Shown here: one piece after another, positions 1 through 5,047 of the stretch | Layout of the letters: each line of letters opens with the position of its first letter | Position numbering within the stretch: position 1 is the first letter of the stretch | NCBI GenBank assembly: GCA_028276345.1 | Contig: JAPYWM010000112.1 | Location: 1 to 5,047 of the forward strand | Direction of reading: 5' to 3' | Length of the DNA: 5,047 nt | Source of the DNA: Sphingobacterium sp. | GTDB lineage: Bacteria > Bacteroidota > Bacteroidia > SpSt-205 | Notes under the pieces: model-generated | The model's input: only the letters and a program-made list of their open reading frames with translations | What the model was told of the DNA's origin: nothing | Databases searched by the model: none | Position numbers and translations under genes: made by a program

Positions 1-1
1 G

Positions 2-178
2 GTGCCGGTGCGGGTGCGTGCCTTGGATGCGAGCGGGCGGGTAGTGCATGAGCGAGACATGGGAGTCCTCTTCCCTGGCGAGCATACGGCCGACCTCCAG
101 CTGCCAGCAGGCATATACATCGTAGAGCTTTTGGCAGGGAAGGAAAGCTACAAAGCCCGGCTGCTGGTGCTGGAATAA
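2..178 (+). CDS. C-terminal end of a secreted protein with a type IX secretion (Por) sorting domain; 5' part outside the window
   Basis: Only the last 58 codons are visible, ending in TAA at 176-178, and the frame is open to the left edge. The translation has the pattern of the type A C-terminal sorting domain of the type IX secretion system. A beta strand (VRVRALDASGR) is followed by a short variable loop with FPGEH, then a strand with DLQLPAGIYIVELLAG, then a last strand KARLLVLE. The order 'DxxGRxV ... LPAGIYxVxL ... K.LxV' is the family signature. In such proteins this tail directs passage across the outer membrane and is usually cleaved off, leaving the protein secreted or attached to the surface. 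The tail says nothing about the function of the missing N-terminal part. A hairpin terminator lies 30 bases after the stop. The sorting-domain call is fairly sure; a related FlgD-like Ig fold is the main alternative. Confidence 0.8.
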   Translation: MPVRVRALDASGRVVHERDMGVLFPGEHTADLQLPAGIYIVELLAGKESYKARLLVLE

Positions 179-208
179 AGCGTTCTCACGCAGGGGCAAT
201 ATAGCTTT

Positions 209-247
209 GGGCGCTCGTCGTAGGGACGGGCGCTCAACTGTTTTTTT
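209..247 (+). terminator. Intrinsic (rho-independent) terminator after the sorting-domain gene
   Basis: Bases 209-219 (GGGCGCTCGTC) pair with 225-235 (GACGGGCGCTC) in an 11-bp stem with nine Watson-Crick and two G-U pairs and the 5-base loop GTAGG. After a 5-base spacer (AACTG) comes a run of seven T at 241-247. It lies 30 bases past the stop of the + strand gene and so should end its transcript. The reverse strand has no T-run on the other side of the hairpin, so it looks one-directional. The last two T of the tract are part of the TAA stop of the convergent lipoprotein gene. Confidence 0.75.
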
Positions 248-575
248 ACCGGCCTAAGCGGGCGAGGGTGGTTTCAGCGAGGGCGGTCATGGCCTTAGGG
301 TGGCGTCCGAGGACTTTGCGCAGGCTGTCCCAGCTGGTTTCTGAGACCTGATACCTATCTAAGACAGCTTTGGTGTAGCTATGCCAGAGGGTGTCATGGG
401 AAGGGGTGAGAAGGCCCTCCGCGCTGAGGGTGGCGCGCTTGTGGTAGAGCTGGGCGAGGATGATAGCGGCCGTGTCCATGGAGATGGGGGCCTCGGCGGG
501 CCAGGGGGAGCGCTGGCTTTTACACGCCAGTAAGCTCACCCCTATCGCGCAGAAGAGCGAGAATGGCCTCCACAT
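246..575 (-). CDS. Small lipoprotein, DUF4296-like
   Basis: Predicted 109-residue envelope lipoprotein. I chose the ATG at 575-573 because it gives a compact lipoprotein signal peptide: MWR, a hydrophobic stretch FSLFCAIGVSL, then the lipobox LLAC with the lipidated cysteine at residue 18. The frame is open upstream to an ATG at 674, but that start would bury the signal under 33 extra residues inside the GH3 gene. After a short linker, residues 31-46 (ISMDTAAIILAQLYHK) and 67-106 (YTKAVLDRYQVSETSWDSLR, then a histidine-proline and a helix ending in ARL) resemble DUF4296, a family of small Bacteroidota lipoproteins of unknown function whose motifs read roughly 'M..iL.dly' and 'vl.kygis...f..sl..y..hp'. 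The coding start overlaps the 3' end of the GH3 gene by 56 bases, so it is probably cotranscribed and perhaps translationally coupled with lptB and GH3. No Shine-Dalgarno sequence is visible. The family match is from memory of the pattern. Confidence 0.7.
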   Translation of the reverse strand: MWRPFSLFCAIGVSLLACKSQRSPWPAEAPISMDTAAIILAQLYHKRATLSAEGLLTPSHDTLWHSYTKAVLDRYQVSETSWDSLRKVLGRHPKAMTALAETTLARLGR

Positions 576-2088
576 ATTCACGGGTATTACTAAGGCGGGG
601 GACTTTATTTTGGCCGCCAAGGCGGCCGCGCTGAGATAGCCAGCGCTCAAAGGTACCGGGCGGAATGGGAACAATGAGCGGGGGGCCGAGGGCCAGGTCG
701 CCAGTCCGTTTGGCCTCGTAGTCGGAGTTAATAGCTTGAAGGGCTTTATCTAAGGCCTGTGCAAAAGCTTGGAGATCTGCGGGGGGGGTGATGAACTCAA
801 TCAGCCACTGGTGGGCGCCCCGCTGGCCAGCTTCTAAGTAGAGGGGGGCGACGGTATAGTCGCGGATGAGGGTGCCGGTTTCGGAGCAGGCGCGTTGGAT
901 GGCGGCATCGGTGTTTTCCACCATGACCTCTTCGCCAAAGGCGTTGATGAAGTGGCGGGTGCGTCCTACGATCCGCAGGCGGTAAGGTTGGGTACTGGTG
1001 AAGCGGACGGTATCCCCAATTAGATACCGCCACAGCCCCCCGGGCGCCGTGATGACGAGGGCATAGATTTCACCGACCTGGACTGCTTCGAGGGGAATGG
1101 CCGTCCAGTCGCCTCTTTCCCAGGCAGAAAAGGGGATAAACTCATAAAAGATGCCATGGTCAGTCAGGAGGAGCAAGTCTTTCGTGTGGGCTTGATCCTG
1201 AAAGGCAAAAAATCCCTCGGAGGCATTGTAGATTTCCATGTAGCGCATGCGGGGGGAGGGGAGGTAGCGCTGGAAGAGCTTTTCGTAGGGGGTGAAGCTC
1301 ACCGCGCCGTGAAAGAAGACCTCCATGTCGGGGAAAACTTCTAAGATGTGGCTGGCGCCGGTTCGACGGAGGATTTCGTCAAAGAGCACGACGGTCCAGG
1401 TGGGGACGCCAGCGATGCCGGTGAGGTTGGTGCCGAGGATGGCTTCGGCCATGCGGTGAACTTTGGTGTTCCAGTCGGGTAGGAGGGCGATGGCCTTTTC
1501 TGGAGCTCGGAAGCAGGTGTAGAACCAGGGGGTATTTTCAATGAGGACAGCGCTTAGGTCGCCGTAGCGGGCATGGGGTCCTAAGTGGCTAATAGTGTGG
1601 CTGCCTCCGATGGCGAGTATTTTTCCAGCGAGGAGGCGGGTATCGTCCCGGAAGCGGGTGAGGTAAGTGGCGAAAAGCTGGCGCGCAGCCCGGAAGTGAT
1701 TGTAGGAGAGGGTTTCCGGCGCAATGGGGATGAACTTACTGCGGTCGTTGGTGGTGCCGGAGGACTTAGCAAACCACCGGATACGGCCAGGCCATACGAC
1801 ATCCGGCTTCCCCCGCATGGTTTCCTCAATAAAGGTGTAGAGCATCTCATACGACACCACGGGGAGGTTTTGCTGAAACTGTGCATAGCTCCAGGAGGGG
1901 GTGATACCGTATTTTTTCCCGTAGATGGTCTGGGCGCCTTTGGTGAGGAGGTAACGAAGCCATTTTTTCTGGGGGGTGATGGGGTCCTGATACAGGCGGG
2001 TGATGGCTCTGTAAGGGGTGCGCAAAAGTGGGTACAGGGGCGTGAGGAGGGGATGAAGGGTGCTGAGGAGGGAGGGTTTGGGTCTCAT
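520..2088 (-). CDS. GH3-family acyl-acid amido synthetase homologue (adenylating enzyme)
   Basis: A 522-residue protein of the GH3 ('auxin-responsive promoter') family, part of the acyl-adenylate-forming enzymes. Known plant members activate a carboxylic acid with ATP, releasing pyrophosphate, and join the acyl group to an amino acid; substrates of the bacterial members are largely unknown. The three nucleotide-binding motifs are intact: SSGTTNDRSKFIPI (109-122, phosphate loop), YNASEG (287-292), and YLIGDTVRF (355-363) with VGRTRHFINAFGEE (374-387). The C-terminal GGQNKVPRL (491-499) holds the lysine (495) expected to act in catalysis. Length is normal for bacterial members and no signal peptide or clear membrane span is seen, so it should be cytoplasmic. 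The ATG at 2088-2086 overlaps the lptB stop as ATGA, which indicates translational coupling. The 3' end overlaps the lipoprotein gene. Family assignment is firm; the substrate is unknown. Confidence 0.92.
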   Translation of the reverse strand: MRPKPSLLSTLHPLLTPLYPLLRTPYRAITRLYQDPITPQKKWLRYLLTKGAQTIYGKKYGITPSWSYAQFQQNLPVVSYEMLYTFIEETMRGKPDVVWPGRIRWFAKSSGTTNDRSKFIPIAPETLSYNHFRAARQLFATYLTRFRDDTRLLAGKILAIGGSHTISHLGPHARYGDLSAVLIENTPWFYTCFRAPEKAIALLPDWNTKVHRMAEAILGTNLTGIAGVPTWTVVLFDEILRRTGASHILEVFPDMEVFFHGAVSFTPYEKLFQRYLPSPRMRYMEIYNASEGFFAFQDQAHTKDLLLLTDHGIFYEFIPFSAWERGDWTAIPLEAVQVGEIYALVITAPGGLWRYLIGDTVRFTSTQPYRLRIVGRTRHFINAFGEEVMVENTDAAIQRACSETGTLIRDYTVAPLYLEAGQRGAHQWLIEFITPPADLQAFAQALDKALQAINSDYEAKRTGDLALGPPLIVPIPPGTFERWLSQRGRLGGQNKVPRLSNTREYVEAILALLRDRGELTGV

Positions 2089-2813
2089 CGGAGGAGCTGG
2101 AATTTTTCGCCGAGGTAGACTTTTCGGACCTGGGGGTCGTTGGCAAGCTCCTCGGCGGAGCCGGCTTTGAGGATGACGCCTTCATGGAGGAGGTAGGCGC
2201 GGTGGGTGATGCTGAGGGTTTCGTGGACGTTGTGATCGGTGATGAGGATGCCAATGCCTTGATTGGCAAGGCGGAGGACGATATTTTGGATTTCTTCTAC
2301 AGCGATAGGGTCTACACCGGCGAAGGGTTCATCCAGGAGGAGAAACTTAGGTTCTCTGGCGAGGGCTCTGGCGATTTCGGTGCGGCGGCGTTCGCCGCCG
2401 GAGAGCTGGAGGCCGAGGCTTTTTCGGACGTGGCCGAGCGTAAATTCGTCCAGAAGCTGCTCGATGCGTTCCTGAATGGCTTTTTTGGAGAGGTCGCCCC
2501 GCAGTTCTAAGATGGTGCGGAGGTTATCTTCGACGCTCATGCGGCGGAAGACGGAGGCTTCTTGGGGTAGGTAGCCGATGCCCATCTGGGCGCGTTTGTA
2601 CATGGGGAGGTGGGTGATGGGGGTGTCATTGAAGGAGATTTCGCCGGCATCTGGCCGGATGAAGCCGACGATCATATAGAAGGAGGTGGTTTTGCCGGCG
2701 CCATTGGGGCCGAGGAGGCCGACGATTTCGCCGGCGCGCACGGAGAGGGAGACATTCTGGACGACCTGGCGCTTGCCGTAGGTTTTAGAGAGACCCTGTG
2801 CGGAGAGAATCAC
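2085..2813 (-). CDS. lptB: LptB, ATPase of the lipopolysaccharide export ABC transporter
   Basis: Cytoplasmic ATPase that, with LptF and LptG, drives extraction of lipopolysaccharide from the inner membrane toward the Lpt bridge. I use GTG at 2813-2811, giving 242 residues starting VILSAQGLSKTYGKR, which fits the usual LptB start 'M.L.A..L.K.Y..R'. An ATG at 2861 in the same frame would add 16 residues not typical of the family and swallow the promoter-like box. With the GTG start the parts are: Walker A GPNGAGKTT (35-43), Q-loop Gln84 within YLPQEASVFRRMSVEDN (a sequence characteristic of LptB), ABC signature LSGGERRR (137-144), Walker B FLLLDEP with the catalytic Glu162, D-loop AGVDP (165-169) and switch His194 in TDHNVHE. 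All key residues are present. It is the first gene of the minus-strand unit; its TGA overlaps the GH3 start by 4 bases. No lptA, lptC, lptF or lptG lies in the window. Confidence 0.95.
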   Translation of the reverse strand: MILSAQGLSKTYGKRQVVQNVSLSVRAGEIVGLLGPNGAGKTTSFYMIVGFIRPDAGEISFNDTPITHLPMYKRAQMGIGYLPQEASVFRRMSVEDNLRTILELRGDLSKKAIQERIEQLLDEFTLGHVRKSLGLQLSGGERRRTEIARALAREPKFLLLDEPFAGVDPIAVEEIQNIVLRLANQGIGILITDHNVHETLSITHRAYLLHEGVILKAGSAEELANDPQVRKVYLGEKFQLLR

Positions 2814-2818
2814 CAGCA

Positions 2819-2826
2819 CAAAAGTA
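2819..2826 (-). promoter_or_regulatory. Possible Bacteroidota -7 promoter box for lptB
   Basis: On the - strand this reads TACTTTTG, an exact match to the Bacteroidota -7 consensus TAnnTTTG. It ends 5 bases before the chosen GTG start of lptB, so transcription would begin at or very near the start codon, giving a leaderless or nearly leaderless message. No TTG is seen at the expected -33 distance, which weakens the call. The box fits the GTG start rather than the upstream ATG. Confidence 0.35.
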
Positions 2827-2849
2827 CGCCGCAGATAGGTGGCGCAGCG

Positions 2850-2873
2850 CACCGAGGGCACAGAGCATCGGTG
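2850..2873. repeat. Short inverted repeat in the divergent intergenic region
   Basis: CACCGA (2850-2855) and TCGGTG (2868-2873) form a perfect 6-bp inverted repeat with a 12-base spacer. It lies near the middle between the two opposed promoter-like boxes, where an operator for a shared regulator could sit. Six base pairs in GC-rich DNA can easily arise by chance, and no regulator gene is nearby. Confidence 0.2.
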
Positions 2874-2913
2874 GGGGAGCTGCGGGATGGGGAGGTATCG
2901 GAGGCGAATGCCG

Positions 2914-2921
2914 TATTTTTG
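2914..2921 (+). promoter_or_regulatory. Possible Bacteroidota -7 promoter box for the pyrophosphatase gene
   Basis: TATTTTTG matches the Bacteroidota consensus TAnnTTTG exactly and stands out in a G-rich stretch. It ends 8 bases before the ATG at 2930, so the transcript would have only a few untranslated bases. No Shine-Dalgarno sequence lies between box and start, in keeping with this. No TTG is seen near the expected -33 position. Confidence 0.4.
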
Positions 2922-2929
2922 CCGCCGGT

Positions 2930-5038
2930 ATGGATGTGAAAGTTTTTGTGCCGTTAGGGCTGGGCTTGGCAGGTATTCTGTTTATGTTATGGCGGATTCG
3001 CTGGGTGAAAGGACAGGCGGTGGGGGAGGAGCGGATGGAGAGGATAGCGAGTTATATTGCTCGGGGAGCATTAGCCTTTTTGAAGGCGGAGTGGCGGGTG
3101 CTGGCGGTGTTTGCGGTGATAGTGGCGGGGCTTTTAGCGTATTTGGGGACGCTATCTGGGAAGGGTGAGGTGTCGTCGCATCCGCTGATTGGGGTAGCGT
3201 TTTTGGTGGGGGCGGTTACGTCGGCGTTGGCGGGGTATATTGGGATGCGGGTAGCGACGCAGGCGAATGTGCGGACGGCGCAGGCGGCCCGGGGCTCCTT
3301 AGCCCGAGCCTTTCAGATAGCGTTTCATGGGGGGTCGGTGATGGGGGTAGGGGTGGCGTCGTTGGCGGTGCTGGGTTTGGGGGGGCTGTTTGTGCTGTTT
3401 GCGGCGCTGTTTATGGATGGAGACTGGTATAGTCCGACGCTGCGGCGGGTGATTGAGGTGGTGACGGGTTTTTCGCTGGGGGCGGAGAGTATAGCGTTAT
3501 TTGCCCGGGTAGGGGGTGGGATTTATACGAAGGCGGCAGATGTGGGGGCTGATCTGGTGGGGAAGATTGAGGCGGGGATTCCTGAGGATGATCCGCGCAA
3601 CCCCGCCGTGATAGCGGATAATGTCGGGGACAATGTAGGTGATGTAGCGGGGATGGGGGCGGATCTTTTTGGGTCGTACGTGGCGACGATTCTGGCCACG
3701 ATGGTGCTGGGGCAGGAGATGGTGGCTTCGCTACAAAGCTGGGGCCCGGTAGTTCTGCCGCTAATTCTGGCGGGGACAGGGCTGCTGTTTTCTATGGTGA
3801 TGACGTTTTTTGTGCGGGTGCGGGAGGGGGCGGATGCGCGGGGTGTTCAGAATGCGCTCAACCTGGGCAACTGGGGCGCTATATTACTAACGGTGATAGC
3901 TGCATATCCCCTGGTCCAGTGGGTTTTGCCGGCGGAAAGTCTGAGTTTACGGGGTGAAAACTTCAATAGAATCCAGATATATGGGGCGATTGTGGTGGGG
4001 CTGGTGGTGGGGGCGTTGATGAGCTGGATTACGGACTATTATACGGGGATGGGGAAGCGGCCTGTGCGTACGATTGTGCAGAAGTCTCTTACGGGTCATG
4101 CGACGAATATTCTGGGGGGGTTAGCGGTAGGGATGGAGTCCACGGCGCTGCCGGCGGTGGTGATGGCGGCGGGGATTGTAGGGGCATATTATTTAGCGGG
4201 GGTGTATGGGGTGGCGATTGCGGCGACGGGTATGATGAGTACGACGGCGATGCAGTTGACGATCGATGCGTTTGGGCCGATAGCGGATAATGCTGGGGGG
4301 ATTGCGGAGATGTCGGACCTTCCGGACGAGGTGCGGGGGCGGACGGACGTTTTGGATGCGGTGGGCAATACAACTGCGGCTATGGGAAAGGGCTTTGCGA
4401 TTGCGTCGGCGGCGCTGACGGCGCTGGCGCTCTTTGCGGCTTATGTAGGCGTAGCGGGGATTGACCGGATAGATATTTACAAGGCGCCGGTGCTGGCGGC
4501 TTTGCTGGTAGGCGCCATGGTGCCATTCCTCTTTTCGTCGCTGGCGATATCGGCGGTGGGGCGGGCGGCTATGGATATGGTTCAGGAGGTGCGGCGGCAG
4601 TTTCGGCAGATCAAGGGGCTTTTGGAGGGGAAGGCGGAGCCAGAATATGAGCGCTGCGTGGAGATTTCTACCCGGGCGGCGCTTCGGGAGATGGTACTAC
4701 CGGGGGCCTTGGCCTTGGTGATTCCGGCAGTGATTGGGCTTTCCTTTGGGGCCGAAGTTTTAGGGGGGTATATGGCTGGAGTAACGATGAGTGGCGTTCT
4801 CATAGGCCTTTTCCAGAGCAATGCGGGTGGGGCCTGGGACAACGCGAAGAAAACCTTTGAGAAAGGCGTCACCATTGGTAAAGAGACCTACTATAAAGGT
4901 TCCGATCCGCATAAGGCCGCTGTAACTGGCGACACCGTGGGCGATCCTTTGAAAGATACCTCTGGCCCTTCTATGAATATTCTCGTGAAGCTCACGGGCA
5001 TTGTGGCGCTGGTGCTGGCTCCGTATCTCGCAGCCTAA
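2930..5038 (+). CDS. hppA: Membrane-bound ion-pumping pyrophosphatase, predicted potassium-dependent
   Basis: A complete 702-residue integral membrane pyrophosphatase, which couples hydrolysis of pyrophosphate to pumping of H+ or Na+ across the inner membrane. The ATG at 2930 (MDVKVF) starts just before the first membrane helix; an in-frame ATG at 2798 would overlap lptB and add 44 unrelated residues. Catalytic motifs are intact: KAADVGADLVGK (201-212), EDDPRNP (219-225), DNVGDNVGD (230-238), the Asp446/Asp453 region, SNAGGAWDNAKK (630-641), and a C-terminal loop with Lys656, Asp668, Asp672, Lys675 and Asp676. Length and hydrophobic pattern fit the usual 16 helices. GNTTAAMGK (479-487) has Ala483 and Gly486, the pair typical of potassium-dependent enzymes; potassium-independent ones have Lys and Thr. 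Helix 6 (DLFGSYVAT, 245-253) lacks a glutamate at both usual positions, while helix 5 has Glu186 seven residues before Arg193. This pattern suggests a Flavobacterium-type proton pump, but the ion is not proven. Base composition shifts in the last 250 bases or so. Confidence 0.95.
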   Translation: MDVKVFVPLGLGLAGILFMLWRIRWVKGQAVGEERMERIASYIARGALAFLKAEWRVLAVFAVIVAGLLAYLGTLSGKGEVSSHPLIGVAFLVGAVTSALAGYIGMRVATQANVRTAQAARGSLARAFQIAFHGGSVMGVGVASLAVLGLGGLFVLFAALFMDGDWYSPTLRRVIEVVTGFSLGAESIALFARVGGGIYTKAADVGADLVGKIEAGIPEDDPRNPAVIADNVGDNVGDVAGMGADLFGSYVATILATMVLGQEMVASLQSWGPVVLPLILAGTGLLFSMVMTFFVRVREGADARGVQNALNLGNWGAILLTVIAAYPLVQWVLPAESLSLRGENFNRIQIYGAIVVGLVVGALMSWITDYYTGMGKRPVRTIVQKSLTGHATNILGGLAVGMESTALPAVVMAAGIVGAYYLAGVYGVAIAATGMMSTTAMQLTIDAFGPIADNAGGIAEMSDLPDEVRGRTDVLDAVGNTTAAMGKGFAIASAALTALALFAAYVGVAGIDRIDIYKAPVLAALLVGAMVPFLFSSLAISAVGRAAMDMVQEVRRQFRQIKGLLEGKAEPEYERCVEISTRAALREMVLPGALALVIPAVIGLSFGAEVLGGYMAGVTMSGVLIGLFQSNAGGAWDNAKKTFEKGVTIGKETYYKGSDPHKAAVTGDTVGDPLKDTSGPSMNILVKLTGIVALVLAPYLAA

Positions 5039-5047
5039 GGGAATAGG

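Noticed and set aside
576..674. An in-frame upstream ATG that would give the lipoprotein gene 33 more residues
   Set aside because: The extension lies wholly in the GH3 coding region and would place the lipoprotein signal and lipobox inside the protein, where they could not work.
1585..2118. A 177-codon + strand open frame opposite GH3, and similar long frames opposite lptB at 2184-2510 and 2610-2939
   Set aside because: These are antisense shadows caused by the strong codon bias of the real genes. The translations are low-complexity Gly/Glu/Ala/Val sequences with no recognisable domain or signal.
2814..2861. An upstream ATG that would give LptB 16 more residues
   Set aside because: LptB proteins normally begin at the residue aligned with the GTG at 2813. 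The extension is not family-like and covers the TACTTTTG box. A GTG at 2819 also exists and cannot be fully excluded.
2798..2929. An upstream ATG that would lengthen the pyrophosphatase by 44 residues
   Set aside because: The extra residues are rich in Arg, Gly and Ala, unlike the family, overlap lptB in the opposite direction, and include the likely promoter box.
2900..3168. A GGAGG (2900-2904) just before an ATG at 2908 on the + strand
   Set aside because: The ATG is out of frame with the pyrophosphatase and only 3 bases from the GGAGG. The frame gives a Cys/Gly-rich shadow without family features, and G-rich runs are common here by composition.
3320..3540. Dense G-runs in the pyrophosphatase coding strand as a possible regulatory quadruplex
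   Set aside because: I could not find a compact set of four runs of at least three G with short loops, and the runs follow from the general use of GGG codons and the strand skew.
1..5047. CRISPR arrays, tRNA or rRNA genes, insertion sequences, phage genes or a defence system
   Set aside because: No regularly spaced repeats, RNA cloverleaf, transposase or terminal repeats are visible, and the window is almost filled by recognised housekeeping or envelope genes.

Overview
The window reads as a chromosomal piece of a GC-rich member of the Bacteroidota or a close relative. Four things point there. A C-terminal secretion tail of the type IX (Por) kind lies at the left edge. LptB has Bacteroidota-like flanking motifs. 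A small DUF4296-like lipoprotein is present. Two exact matches to the Bacteroidota promoter box TAnnTTTG sit just before the divergent gene starts. Shine-Dalgarno sequences are absent or poor before the starts I could check, which also fits. I cannot name a genus.

Layout from left to right: (1) bases 2-178, + strand, the last 58 codons of a secreted protein ending in a type IX sorting domain. A strong intrinsic terminator (209-247) follows, and its T-tract runs into the stop codon of the convergent gene. (2) A tight three-gene unit on the - strand, read right to left: lptB (2813-2085), a GH3-family acyl-acid amido synthetase homologue (2088-520) and a small lipoprotein (575-246). lptB and GH3 overlap by the 4 bases ATGA, and GH3 and the lipoprotein overlap by 56 bases. 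(3) A divergent intergenic region of about 116 bases with one promoter-like box facing each way. (4) A complete membrane-bound, ion-pumping pyrophosphatase on the + strand (2930-5038).

How the genes may work together: LptB is the ATPase that powers lipopolysaccharide extraction from the inner membrane. The GH3 homologue is predicted to adenylate a carboxylic acid and join it to an amine, releasing AMP and pyrophosphate. The lipoprotein is predicted to sit in the envelope. The divergent pyrophosphatase would recover energy from pyrophosphate as an ion gradient. A functional link between GH3 and envelope biogenesis, or between the pyrophosphate made and the pyrophosphatase, is inference from position only.

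The most notable points are four. The pyrophosphatase lacks a glutamate at both usual helix-6 ion-selectivity positions and carries one in helix 5 instead, together with the residues typical of potassium dependence. A GH3 enzyme is translationally coupled to lptB. A strong G-over-C excess on the + strand ignores gene direction and then disappears in the last 250 bases or so of the pyrophosphatase gene. The divergent promoter boxes imply leaderless or nearly leaderless transcripts. I see no RNA gene, mobile element, CRISPR array or clearly novel multi-gene system.
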